This document shows, in pieces, positions 34,652 to 44,840 of a DNA stretch of 64,000 bases. The stretch covers positions 124,001-188,000 of the forward strand of contig LLCB01000048.1 in assembly GCA_001414345.1 (NCBI GenBank), in the 5' to 3' direction. The notes under the pieces are model-generated. The model was not told the DNA's origin. It did not search any database and was given only the letters and a program-made list of their open reading frames with translations. Position 1 is the first letter of the stretch; the number at the start of each line of letters is the position of its first letter. The position numbers and the translations under genes were made by a program. Source of the DNA: Hymenoscyphus infarciens (Eukaryota > Ascomycota > Leotiomycetes > Helotiales > Helotiaceae).

Positions 34652-36109
34652 ATGGCAACACCACCGTTGACAATCCGCAATGTCACATCCACAACCCTCG
34701 AGTTGGTCGTGCTAGAGCGCTTCGCGCCAGCCTGCGAGAACGTCGGGGGGTTTTCAAAGATCACTCGAACCCTGAGTAATCTAACCACCTTCTCCACGAG
34801 CTCCAACACCACCTCCCCAACCTCATCGCAACTCGCGCAAAAAGCGACAAGCTTCACCAACACTGAAGTCTCAATTCCCATCGCTCCCTTCTCCACGCAA
34901 CCAACTGACATTGAAACAAACTCCCCCGACACTCTGCGATTGACATTCGAGGTCGACTCCCAAAGATACCGCATCGACACACCAACGCCCACAAAACATT
35001 CCACCCTCCTCATCCCCCTCTCCCCTCTCCCCCACCACGAATTCACAGCCGTCTACCTCCCCCTCCACGCTCATCTATCAATCTACTCCTCCTCCCACCT
35101 CCCAACATGGATGTCGCGCCTCTCCTCCTCGCTGCCCCTCTCCGCCCTCTCAATCCCCGGAACACACAACTCGCCCACATACCATAAAGCCCTCCCCTCG
35201 GTACGGTGCCAATCCGTCGGCGTCAAATTCCAACTCGAGAATGGGATTCGATTTCTTGATGTGCGGGTACAGCCGGAAAGCTTTTATGATGTGAAGAAGG
35301 AGGGGTTGATACTGGTGCATAGCGCTTTTCCCGTGGCCTTGACGGGGAGTAAATATTTTCGGGGACTGGTGGATACGATATTTGCTTTTCTGAACGAGAA
35401 CCCGACTGAGACTGTGATTATGTCCGTAAAGCGAGAGGGTGTTGGGAGGGCGACGGATGAGCATCTTAGTTTGATTCTTAAGGAACATTATGCCAACGAC
35501 GACACTCGCTGGTTTACAGAGAACAGGATCCCTACATTGGGAGAAGCAAGGAGTAAAATCGTACTCCTACGCAGATTCGGGATACATGAGAGTTTGCAAG
35601 GGGAGAACGATGGAGCCGGATGGGCGATGGATGGAGAAAGCTGGCCAGATAATTGCGCAGATGGACTTTGTACCAGTGGGGAGATTCGAGTTCAGGATTT
35701 CTACGAGGTTGCCGAGCATACGAATATTGAGAAGAAGATCCGGTTCTGTGCGGACCATTTGAATAGAGCTGGAAAGGTTGTCTATGAGGAGAAGGGGAAG
35801 AAGGAGAATGTTGCTTTGGTGGAGACCGAGAAGGAGGTTCCTGATCCGATATTTATGAACTTCTTGAGTGCTTCTAATTTTTGGAGAGCGAATTGTTGGC
35901 CGGAAAGAGTGGCTGCAAAGGTCAATCCTTCTATTATCGACTTTTTATGTCGGAGGCATAATGAGCCTCATGGTCATGAGGGTGATGACAAGAAAGAAGT
36001 CGGGGATGGGAGCACTGGAGTTGTGGTTTGTGACTGGGTTGGTCATAATGGGGATTGGGATCTGGTGAGATGTATAGTTGGTATGAATGCTAAACTCGAG
36101 CTGAGGTGA
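34652..36109 (+). CDS. PI-PLC X-domain protein (bacterial-type phosphatidylinositol phospholipase C)
   Basis: A single exon codes 485 residues. An N-terminal beta-rich domain (about 1-145, STT- and NTT-rich) precedes the catalytic TIM-barrel half. The X-domain motifs are SIPGTHNS (167-174; H172 is the first catalytic His), GIRFLDVRV (198-206, with the metal- or inositol-binding Asp/Arg), LVHSAF (221-226; H223 is the second catalytic His) and ETVIMSVKRE near 258. The family cleaves PI or GPI headgroups to cyclic inositol phosphate and needs no calcium in bacterial members. There is no signal peptide at the first Met, so an intracellular or peripheral location is likely. It is convergent with the uL10m gene, 127 bp away. 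Confidence 0.9.
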   Translation: MATPPLTIRNVTSTTLELVVLERFAPACENVGGFSKITRTLSNLTTFSTSSNTTSPTSSQLAQKATSFTNTEVSIPIAPFSTQPTDIETNSPDTLRLTFEVDSQRYRIDTPTPTKHSTLLIPLSPLPHHEFTAVYLPLHAHLSIYSSSHLPTWMSRLSSSLPLSALSIPGTHNSPTYHKALPSVRCQSVGVKFQLENGIRFLDVRVQPESFYDVKKEGLILVHSAFPVALTGSKYFRGLVDTIFAFLNENPTETVIMSVKREGVGRATDEHLSLILKEHYANDDTRWFTENRIPTLGEARSKIVLLRRFGIHESLQGENDGAGWAMDGESWPDNCADGLCTSGEIRVQDFYEVAEHTNIEKKIRFCADHLNRAGKVVYEEKGKKENVALVETEKEVPDPIFMNFLSASNFWRANCWPERVAAKVNPSIIDFLCRRHNEPHGHEGDDKKEVGDGSTGVVVCDWVGHNGDWDLVRCIVGMNAKLELR

Positions 36110-36236
36110 CAGAACTCTGTACATAGAATGAGAACGTAGAGCAGATACATAAAACGAGATTGATATTTGGTATTTGGCCCCTTGATATACATTTTTAGAT
36201 CTACAATTAGAATACAGGAGCTTTTGACAGCTACTT

Positions 36237-37238
36237 TCATGATTCTTTTGAACCTTCTGCAGTTTCCGCAGATACGCCCTTCGCTTCATCTTCCAGCATA
36301 GTCCTTCTCCCCTCAACAGTAAAGTACAAGCTCTTAGCAGAAGCTTCCAAGGTGCTTGTAACACCAGCGCCAATTCCTTGCAACATAGCCACCAATTGGC
36401 CTCGTAATCCATCCAATCCACCTTCGATACCTCCAACCCATTTTGTACCTTCCACATCGAAGACTTGACCCTCTACACGAGCTCCTAATAATAACAATTT
36501 CTGAAGTCCGATCTGGACTGGTGGATCATGGTATCCTGGATTTGCCTTTCTTGTTGGAGCTGGGAATTGTCCTGGAACTGGAGAAAGAATAGAAAGTGCC
36601 GCTTTCAAATGCTGTGGAGACACAGTTGGGAATGTCAAAACCGCCAGAGGTCCAACAAGTAAAGGCATAAGGGCGTGAGTTTTCTTCATAGTCGCTTGAT
36701 GAGCAGCCTCTGACAAAGTATGCGTAAGATCCGGAACCGTGGCAGACGAAGGAGTAGCTGGGTCTGTTGGACTTGGTGCAGAGGCCTCCGGTTTGTAGAA
36801 TTCCACAATCTTCAATGCCGACGCAAAGATACCAGTCTGAATAATCTGGATCTTGATTCCCTCTCCCACATTCTCCGCCGGATGGCCTGCAGCGACTCTT
36901 GCCTCGTCGACCTTCCGTAGTGCCTTGTTCAATTCTCTCCTTATACCAGCCCATTCTACGGATTTCAAGTTGTTGTGTTGGAAGACGAGCATAAGGGGTG
37001 TGGAGCGGAGTAATGAGGCATATTGACGGAGGAGTTGGGACTTTCGGAACTCGGGGGGTTTGTAGGAGGGAGGTTGGGTCTTGGGAAATTTCGCGGTGGG
37101 AGGCGCGGTTCGATTTAATTGTTGGTAGGATATTGCGGGTGCTGCGACTGTGGTGGCATATTGTCGAATTCTTGAGGGCCTTTTACATCGGAGGATTGAG
37201 GTGATTGCCCTTGATGGCGGGGATATTCGTGGTGGCAT
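36237..37238 (-). CDS. MRPL11: Mitochondrial large-subunit ribosomal protein uL10m
   Basis: A single exon codes 333 residues. The first 45 residues are basic and Ser/Ala-rich with few acidic residues, ending near RIRQYATTVAAP, a typical mitochondrial presequence. The body follows the L10 family: FRKSQLLRQYASLLRSTPLMLVFQHNNLKSVEWAGIRRELNKAL, then IQIIQTGIFASALKIVEFY, then a segment LVGPLAVLTFPTVSPQHLKAALSIL and a C-terminal QLVAMLQG helix. Yeast MRPL11 is the counterpart. The protein forms the base of the large-subunit stalk. It shares a 282-bp divergent promoter with TRP4. Confidence 0.9.
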   Translation of the reverse strand: MPPRISPPSRAITSILRCKRPSRIRQYATTVAAPAISYQQLNRTAPPTAKFPKTQPPSYKPPEFRKSQLLRQYASLLRSTPLMLVFQHNNLKSVEWAGIRRELNKALRKVDEARVAAGHPAENVGEGIKIQIIQTGIFASALKIVEFYKPEASAPSPTDPATPSSATVPDLTHTLSEAAHQATMKKTHALMPLLVGPLAVLTFPTVSPQHLKAALSILSPVPGQFPAPTRKANPGYHDPPVQIGLQKLLLLGARVEGQVFDVEGTKWVGGIEGGLDGLRGQLVAMLQGIGAGVTSTLEASAKSLYFTVEGRRTMLEDEAKGVSAETAEGSKES

Positions 37239-37262
37239 ACTGAAAATTATTGTTAGATTTGT

Positions 37263-37277
37263 CCAATGGATAATTGG
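37263..37277. promoter_or_regulatory. Opposed CCAAT boxes near the MRPL11 start
   Basis: CCAAT at 37263-37267 and ATTGG at 37273-37277 lie 25-40 bp upstream of the MRPL11 ATG. CCAAT boxes bind the HAP/NF-Y complex, which often serves mitochondrial genes. Position this close to the start makes function uncertain. Confidence 0.35.
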
Positions 37278-37430
37278 GCAATGGGCTGCTTACTTTGTGT
37301 GTATTGTGATGGATCTTGGAAAGGGAAGAGGAAGCTCAAAAAGTTCCAAGCGCATCCAAATAAATTATGGCCTCATATATCTGGCGCTAGTTTTAGTACC
37401 CTGCGATACATTCTTTATCCTCACCCGAAA

Positions 37431-37437
37431 TGACTCA
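37431..37437 (+). promoter_or_regulatory. Gcn4/CPC1-type site TGACTCA upstream of TRP4
   Basis: A perfect TGACTCA lies 84-90 bp before the TRP4 ATG. This is the binding site of the general amino-acid control (cross-pathway control) bZIP factor, which is known to act on tryptophan genes in ascomycetes. Confidence 0.75.
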
Positions 37438-37520
37438 ACTTCGTAACACATAACTTCGAAATTCCTTAAGTGAGATTCAGATAGTTCTTGATTGAAGTCA
37501 TCAATCGATTGACAGACAAC

Positions 37521-38827
37521 ATGGCTTCGAAATTGGAGCAAAGTGCTCCTCAATTGATTTCCATCACTCCCTTACTAAAAAGACTCTGGCCCTCGCCTGG
37601 CGAAAACAAGGTCACAGCAGAGGAGATTGCTTCGGCAATAGCACTCATTTTTACTGATCAATTGTCTCCTGTTCAGACTGGAGCTCTTCTCACATGTTTA
37701 CATTTTACGGGATGGGATCGAAGAGCAGATGTTATCGCAAAATGCGCTGAAGTTATGAGAGATGCGGCCTCACTGATTGACAAAGACGTCTTGGCCGAAG
37801 TGATCCAAAAAAAGGCAAGACCCGAAGGTGGTTATCGTGGAGGTCTTGTGAGTTTTTTTTTCCGAGATTTATATTTCGATTACTGACTATTTCCCAGTGT
37901 GATATCGTCGGAACAGGGGGTGACTCTCATCACACTTTCAACATCTCCACCACCTCATCCATACTGGGTTCCTCTCTTCTCATCCTCAGTAAGCATGGCA
38001 ACAAAGCTTCAACTTCAAAATCCGGCTCAGCTGATTTACTTCATGCCGTTCAACCAAAACCTCCAGTACTCGGCGCCGTCACCCCTAGCACGATTGCTCA
38101 AGTCTATGAGAAGACCAATTACGCCTTTCTCTTTGCTCCCGTCTTTCACCCAGGGATGAGATATGTAGCACCAATTCGAAAAGATCTCGGATGGAGAACC
38201 ATCTTCAACCTTCTTGGACCTCTTGCAAATCCCGTCGAGACCAGCATAGAAGCTCGTCTTTTAGGAGTTGCTCGAAGAGACATCGGACCAGTCTTCGCAG
38301 ACGCCTTGAAAATGAGCGGTGCCAGAAAAGCCATGATCGTCTGTGGAGAGGAAGACTTGGATGAAATCAGTTGTGCGGGCAAAACCTACTGCTGGAGATT
38401 AGTCGATCGCTCAACCCACGAAACCCCCTCCATCAACGACGTCGACATCGAAACCTTTACCATTTCCCCCTCAGATTTCGGACTACCCGCTCACCCCTTG
38501 GAAGATGTCTCTCCTGGAAAGGAGCCAGATGAAAATGCTCGGATCTTAACGAAGCTTCTGCAAAACCAGTTACCGAGAGATGATCCAATTCTTCACTTTG
38601 TTCTTATGAATACGGCAGCTTTGTTTGTTGTTTCCGGGATTTGTGAGGCGGATACTAGTGATATGGGCTTTGGCGATGATGGAAAGGTCATTACGGAACG
38701 TGGTCCTGGGGGAGGACGATGGAAGGAGGGTGTTAGACGAGCACGATGGGCTGTGGAGAGTGGTGAGGCTTGGAGGCAATGGGGGCAGTTTGTGGAGATC
38801 AGTAACAGTCTGGCGGTTCATAGTTGA
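37521..38827 (+). CDS. TRP4: Anthranilate phosphoribosyltransferase
   Basis: It catalyses the second committed step of tryptophan synthesis, anthranilate plus PRPP to phosphoribosylanthranilate, in the cytosol. Exons 37521-37847 and 37898-38827 join in frame to 418 residues; the 50-bp intron ends CCCAG. The start is the ATG of MASKLEQSA; the upstream frame has no ATG. Conserved parts are the N-terminal helical domain with LSPVQTGALLTCLHFTGW, the PRPP loop CDIVGTGGDSHHTFNISTTSS (GTGGDS at 114-119), SKHGNKASTSKSGSADLL (141-157), FLFAPVFHPGMRYVAPIRKDLGWRTIFNLLGPLANP and the C-terminal LFVVSGICEAD region. All substrate-binding motifs are intact. It is divergent from MRPL11 and has a Gcn4-type site upstream. 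Confidence 0.97.
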
Positions 38828-38875
38828 GACGGGCTGTTACTTTGAACTGTGTTCTTGTTTTACTATTGGGGATTT

Positions 38876-39376
38876 CTAGTCAGGTCGTAGAAGGCGGTTC
38901 CAAAAGTTTTCGTTGCCGGAAAATTCAGAGCGAATATGCTTTGTGGAATTGGATGAGATGAGATGAGGGTAATTCTTTGAGTTCGTGTCAAGCGGACAAT
39001 CTTCTTCCTGAAGCTGAGGGGGTTTCTTCTCAACGACCAAGGGGTTTTCTCTATGACAATTTACACTCGGTTCCAAAGTATTCTGATCAGTGACCATCTC
39101 TAAAACCTTTTCCGCGCTTTCCACTTTTAATTGAGTGATTACGATTGGTTCCCAGCCACGGATTTTGGCCTCTATCTCAACAAAATTTCCTTTTACTCGG
39201 CTTTCACGACCGAGATATGCATAACCCAAAAACGCGGGGGAGAAGAATGTCGGTTTCTGACGGTCCGAGGTCGGGCACCCGGTGGCCAGATGCTGGCAAA
39301 GTGGCTCACTTCTCTCTTCCCCATCTTCCAATGAAACAATGAGGAAAGGGGAAACTAAGCTCCGTGAGTACTGCAT
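38876..39376 (-). CDS. Doubtful ORF, 166 residues, no recognised domain
   Basis: An uninterrupted minus-strand frame runs from an ATG to TAG, convergent with TRP4 and 48 bp from it. The composition is ordinary, with a mixed charged middle (VESAEKVLEMVTDQ), but no motif, signal peptide or membrane segment is seen. It is longer than most chance frames in the window, so I list it with low confidence. Otherwise this stretch (38828-39612) would be the promoter of the dehydrogenase and the 3' flank of TRP4. Confidence 0.25.
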   Translation of the reverse strand: MQYSRSLVSPFLIVSLEDGEERSEPLCQHLATGCPTSDRQKPTFFSPAFLGYAYLGRESRVKGNFVEIEAKIRGWEPIVITQLKVESAEKVLEMVTDQNTLEPSVNCHRENPLVVEKKPPQLQEEDCPLDTNSKNYPHLISSNSTKHIRSEFSGNENFWNRLLRPD

Positions 39377-39612
39377 ACCGCTCCCTAGTGCTCCTATGGA
39401 TGAGTGAGGTGTTTGCTTTTACCCATGTAACCCCATTCTACGCACTTTACCCTCTTCCCGTCGCTTCTGCTACACTCAAAAGGAAGTATTTATGAGTCGC
39501 CGAGGGGAAACAAAGAAACAACAAAACATCGACCACAAGACCTACTGTACCCGGTACCAACAGACAAACGTTTGCCATTGAATTGCTGTATTATTTCCAA
39601 TTGGGGAATCAA

Positions 39613-41049
39613 ATGTATGCTCGTACCCTCCCCAGATTCCGTCAACGGTTTGATCTTTCCAGACGCTTATCTCCCCTTGACTCCTTCCAGACACCCAAAT
39701 TACCCCACCATAAAACATTCCAACCCCAGATATCAAGACAACAACACCTCTTCAAATCAAGACCACTTTCCACCAGAATCATGTCAAAGCCTCAAGTTCT
39801 TCTCCTAGGAGAAATTGACCAGTAAGTAATACTCCTCTCCTCCTTGCTTGCACTATTCTGCCAAATCAACCCCGCTATTCACAAGCAGGATAACTGACTA
39901 ACAACTCGCAACTCCAGTGCCCACAAAGCATGGTCCTCCCTCGCTGAGATCGCGGAAATCATCGAGCCCAAAGCCCGTTCGAGAGAGGAATTTATCAAGG
40001 AATGTAAATCGGGAGCCTTCGATAAGGTGGTTGCCTCGTACAGGAGTTTCCAGAGTGTCGCTATCACGGGGTTGATTGATGAGGAGTTGGTTTCTCTTTT
40101 GCCCAAGGGGTTGAAGTTTATTGCTCACAACGGTATGGAATCCACACAAACAATGGAAAGGACGGAGTGCTGATAAAGGGAGTAGGTGCTGGATACGATC
40201 AGATTGATGTTCATGCTTGTACCAAACATGATATTCGGGTTTCCAACGTTCCTACGGCGGTGGATGATGCGACGGCGGATACGAATATGTTCTTGATTCT
40301 TGGGGCTCTGAGAGGATATAATTCTTGTATGTTCAATCTCTTCCCCCCTTTCTTTTTACAACAAAAACTGACCTTTTTTCTTAGCAATGTTCGCCCTCCG
40401 AAACGGCCACTGGAAAGGTTCCCCTCCCCCACCTCTCGGTCACGACCCACAAGGAAAAGTAATCGGCATTCTGGGAATGGGTGGTATCGGTCGAAACTTA
40501 ATGAAGAAAGCCAGTGCCTTCGGGATGACGGTCCAATACTATAATCGCTCCAAGTTATCCGAGGAACTAAGTGGAGGAGCGAAATACGTTTCTTTCGACG
40601 AGTTACTAGCAACTTCTGATATCCTCTCCCTAAACCTCCCTTTGAACGTACGTCTCCTCCTTTCCCTTTCCCGTTCCCTTACCCTTTCTCGCATATCCTG
40701 ACATAAACAGAAACAAACCCGCCACATAATCTCCACCCCTGAATTCGCAAAAATGAAGAAAGGCGTCGTGATAGTCAACACCGCTCGCGGCGCAGTAATG
40801 GACGAAGGCGCCCTGGTCAAAGCCCTGGACGATGGCATCGTCTGGTCTGCGGGTCTCGATGTTTTTGAGGAGGAACCCAAGGTTCATCCGGGATTGGTTG
40901 CTAATCCTAGTGTTATGCTTCTTCCGCATATGGGCACTTGGACTGTGGAAACGCAGACGAAGATGGAGGTTTGGTGTATTGATAATGTGAAGAGTGCTGT
41001 TACTAAGGGGGTTTTGATGAGTCCTGTTGGGGAGCAGAAGGATATGTAA
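39613..41049 (+). CDS. D-2-hydroxyacid dehydrogenase (glyoxylate/hydroxypyruvate reductase type)
   Basis: Exons are 39613-39821, 39918-40132, 40186-40326, 40385-40647 and 40711-41049. Starting at 39613 gives 388 residues; starting at the in-frame ATG at 39781 gives 332, the usual family length. The catalytic body is complete: HNGAGYDQI, the NAD(P)-binding loop VIGILGMGGIGRNL, NTARGAVMDEGALVKAL (catalytic Arg), DVFEEEP (catalytic Glu) and LLPHMGTWT (catalytic His). Such enzymes reduce 2-oxoacids such as glyoxylate or hydroxypyruvate. The extra 56 N-terminal residues are Arg/Gln/Ser-rich with almost no acidic residues and end SRPLSTRI, like a mitochondrial presequence, so two isoforms are possible. 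All four introns have GT-AG ends and preserve the frame. Confidence 0.92.
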
Positions 41050-42461
41050 GGTGTTGAGAGGAGGTCATGTAGTGGGGGTTGGGGACGAGGGAAGATATAG
41101 AAGGAGATGAGCGGTAGATTCTTAGGGAGATGAGAGACTTTGGTAGATGGATGAGTTCCTTTGCTTTCGTCCTGCTGGTTGCTGAGAATAGAGAGGTTTG
41201 AAAATCAAAGAAACTAGTTTTTTGAAATACCCTGAAGCCTCAAGACTGACGTGGACCAACATACCGAATCGACCCCACACTCCTGGTGGACAATAAAGGG
41301 GACAGTAAATAGGTACCTCGTTCAACCTTCTCGTTATTCTAACACTACCCCACAATCTAAAGTAATGACCTATAAAAAAAAGTAAAGTAATGACCTAGAT
41401 ATTTTGGATACTCGAGCTCTATTGATCTAAATGCACCAGATGCACTTGGTTAATTACCTCGCGTTAGGTGGAACAAGGATAACAGTAGGCAGGTACGAAA
41501 TCAAAGTAATAACAGCCATTTTTACTATCCCTTGCGAGCCCATCTATCTACCACCACTACTCAGAAACCTCCCTACAAACACCTCCACATCGCGAATATA
41601 AAAGACCATCCTTACTACGTACCACCTCTAGCTTCCAAGTACGATCATTATTCTCGCGATAGAGTGTCATTTTTGGCCTCTAAACCTACTGCGAGTACGT
41701 AAGCAAATGAGTTTTACGCCGATAAATACACACCTTTTTCTAGATCTCTTGTGTGAATTCCGGGCCAATTTTCTTTTTTTAACTGGAAAAATGGGCTCTT
41801 CGCTATTCGTTGGTTATTTGTGTATTGATTGGAGACTTTGTGTTATTTGTGGTTACTTGTTAGTTGTATTGAGTGCGGAAATGTTTATTGGTGGGTGACC
41901 TCGGATAGCGAGATGGGATTTTTTGGGGGCTATTAGGAGGTAACATGATGTTTTCAGGAGTTCGATTGGTGGGTAGGTGTATATATGTTGATATGTGTAT
42001 ATAAGCACGGAGACAGAGAGGGTTTTTGTAGATTAGTTTTCTGCTTTTTGAGAAGAAATAGCTAGGGTTCTGAAGGAACCTGTTTCGATAAGCATCGCCG
42101 CTATTAAAGGTTAAGTAGGGGTTTTTTCTTCTTATCTTAGAGTACTATAGTGTGCTTTCAACAACAGGTCTATCGAATTTTGAGAAGTCTCGGATGATAC
42201 TGCTGCTTCTGGGGATTATTGGGTAGAGTATGATTCCACCATTCCGCCAGTTCGGATTGGAAGTGCTTGTGGTTTGCTAGTTGAGATGGGAAGTGAAGTG
42301 GTCTAATTAATATATATAGCACGCGAGGATAGCCTCTTCTTCGGGTAGGATTGATTCTTCCAAGTGCTCTATCCTTCTCCTAAGAAATTCGACATAAGTT
42401 AGAAATCAAGAACACCGGTACCAACGCGAGGACTTGATATCATCGCCCCAAACCAAATCAA
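41050..42461. other. Intergenic, nothing recognised
   Basis: About 1.4 kb carries no supported gene. The frames at 41122-41355 and 41707-41898 are short and without motifs. Confidence 0.5.
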
Positions 42462-43522
42462 ATGAAATCAAAATCAACCATGGTCCGCGATTCCGCTCGC
42501 AACCTGCGTAACCAGTGGTTTCCACCGAGGCCCCAATTCACTGAGAAAGATGTTCCTTCTCAGATTGGGAAGGGTTTTATTGTTACGGGCGGGAATACAG
42601 GAGTAGGCTACGCCCTAATAAAAATGCTCTATCGCACCGGAGCAAAAATATACATGGCCTCCCGCTCCTAGGTATTTCAACCCTCCCTTCTCTTTCCGTT
42701 TCACCCCCTAACACTCTCCAAAGAAAAATCAGAGAAAGGAATCCTTACCCTAACCCAAGAATCCCCTGCCCCGAAGACACCAGGCGATATCAGATTTCTG
42801 CAACTAGACCTCAACGATCTCTTCTCAGTCAAAAAAGCAGCAGAAGGTTTTGGGCAACAAGAACAAAAGTTTGATATTGTCTGGAACAACGCCGAGGTAG
42901 GAGCTAACCTCGTGAAATTTGGGGAAAGGAGGGTGTAGGATCTTGAGCCGGTTGTTGGAGCGAATTGTGTTGGGATTCTGTTATTTAGTACTCTTCTTGT
43001 TCCTCAACTGAAGGCCGCGAACTCGCAAGCTCGTGTAGTTTTGGACATCAAGCTTCTTAGACGAAGGAGCAAGTCCCGATCTCAATCTCCTCGATCTCGG
43101 AACACCAGAGTGCACCAAAAATTACGCAATCTCTATGGTTGGGACTTGGACTTAGCTGCCAGGGAGGGAATTCGCGAGGAGATATCGGAAAGACAGCATC
43201 TTGAGTGTTATCCAAAACCCGGGAAATTGGAAGACGGGGGGGGGAGGGGTATGATGGGGCTGATCGGTTTGCCATGTTCTTCATCAACCCGCTCTTACAG
43301 GAGCCAGAGTTTGGAGGGTATACCGAGTTGTTTGCTGGGTTTTCGAAGGGTATCTCGTTGGAGAACAATGGGGCGTATGTGATTCCTTGGGGTAGGGCGA
43401 GACCTGATGGAGAGTCTCCGAGGAAGGATATTCTCAATGCTATAACACCGGAGGAGGGGGGCTTAGGGTACGGGAAGAAGTTGTGAGAGTAGTGTGAGGG
43501 GAAGTGGAAGCCTTTTGTTTAG
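42462..43522 (+). pseudogene. Short-chain dehydrogenase/reductase pseudogene
   Basis: Almost the full length of a retinol-dehydrogenase-like SDR can be read, but in pieces. The first exon (42462-42668) is intact and has the cofactor motif GKGFIVTGGNTGVGYAL. A TAG stands at 42669-42671, just before a plausible intron (42672-42723). Then come FLQLDLNDLFSVKKAAEGF and DIVWNNAEVGANLV, with Glu in place of the Gly of NNAG. A second TAG at 42936-42938 replaces an expected Gln. An extra T in the run 43039-43042 shifts the frame before TSSFLDEG. In the active site the Tyr is kept but the Lys of Y-x3-K is Met (NYAISMVGTW). The remainder (NPLLQEPEFGGYTELFAGF, GAYVIPWGRARPD, TPEEGGLGYGKKL) ends in two stops where Trp codons are expected. 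The changes include C-to-T and G-to-A types. Confidence 0.85.
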
Positions 43523-44319
43523 TGGGGGGTGTGAATTAAGTTTGTGGAAGTGTGGGATTGACCTTTGAGGGGGGGGGGATTGCAAAAGAACTATATAACT
43601 AGAAGAGTAACTACCAAAGACTGAAAAAATATACTATCGAGTTCAAGAATGCAAGATTCATACAATCTCCAGGGACCTCATAGACAGGGGCCTATGGTAG
43701 CACTTGCTGCTGGTGTTTGGGTACCATTGAAGCAAATAGAACAATTACTTTCTGAACAGTTGGCTTGAGATGAAGACTTTGTCAAGATCACTTGATCCAT
43801 TCCCATCAAACTTTTCTCAAACTCCGTGACTTCGTCAGGCACGACTTTGCGAACCCCATATGGCCTCTAGGAGCAAACCAACTTGACGAATCTCCGACCG
43901 TCCACCATAAATTGTGAACGGAGAGTATTGACTGCCAATCTTCTGTTCAACAGTGGATCGTAAGATCAGGGCTTGAGGGCGAAAGAATTGCGCCGATGGA
44001 AATGTTGAAGCCGATGATTTTCGCCCGCTATTCATCGGTCGCGAAATTCCAAAGTTAGAAGCGGCACTCGATATGGCTTTGAGACGAGTCAGAACCGAGA
44101 AGTAGCGTCAGATGGGAAATGACTGTGATTTGATGGGTTTGATGTGATAACTGAATAATCGCAAAAGAGCTGTGTTGTTGTTGCTTGAGTCCAGTTGGAG
44201 GAGCTCGATGACAGGTCATGTGACCATGCACCATTTATGAAAACTTTCAGTATACAAATAAGCAAAACTGCTTCATCGAATCATGAGCGTTGTTCAGTGA
44301 TTTGTGACTTGCAAAGAAA
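43523..44319. other. Intergenic, nothing recognised
   Basis: No gene or repeat is seen. The right end is the 5' flank of the tRNA gene. Confidence 0.5.
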
Positions 44320-44391
44320 AGCAATGTGGCGCAGCGGAAGCGCGCCGGGCTCATAACCCGGAGGTCCCTGGATCGAAACCAGGCATTGCTA
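44320..44391 (+). tRNA. Initiator tRNA-Met (CAT), no intron
   Basis: The 72-nt cloverleaf folds fully. The acceptor stem is AGCAATG/CATTGCT, the D stem GCGC/GCGC, the anticodon stem CCGGG/CCCGG with loop CTCATAA (anticodon CAT), and the T stem CCTGG/CCAGG with loop ATCGAAA; the discriminator base is A. Initiator identity is shown by the A1-T72 pair, the three consecutive G-C pairs in the anticodon stem and the T loop beginning with A instead of T. The 3' CCA is not encoded, as usual for eukaryotes. Confidence 0.97.
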
Positions 44392-44840
44392 TTAAGCAGG
44401 TGTTCAACCTTTTTTTGCATTTTTTTCGCGTAAGAATTTGCTTGATAATGAGTCTTTATGAATTTTGGAAGCCGAAAAAGGAAATACTTCTTCGCTTGAG
44501 GTTCTTTGAATTGTTATGGGAAGGCGGTGAGTTGTTGTGGAACTGACTTCCCCAGATTTTGTGGAGAGAGTTCTGTTGTTGACCCAAGCTTGTTTTTTGA
44601 TCATATAATAACCTGCTTCTTAACTACAAATTACCTCTTCTAATGTTGTATTGTTTTTGAAAAGCTCCCTATTCCCATATCAAAGTGAATTTAGAGGTGA
44701 ATTTAGAGGGGTTACACCCATGCCTCAGTCCCAAGGCCGAAACACAACTCTCCAACTAAAACCAGCAGCAACAAGCTCCCCTCCAGCTCCCAAAACAACA
44801 AATCACTCCCAAAATACAATACACCACCCGATTCGCAAAA
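44392..44840. other. Intergenic between tRNA and CUS2-like gene
   Basis: It holds the tRNA terminator and the CUS2-like promoter and 5' leader. Nothing else is recognised. Confidence 0.5.
44410..44426 (+). terminator. RNA polymerase III terminator of the tRNA gene
   Basis: Two runs of seven T (44410-44416 and 44420-44426) follow the tRNA by 18 and 28 nt. Confidence 0.85.
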
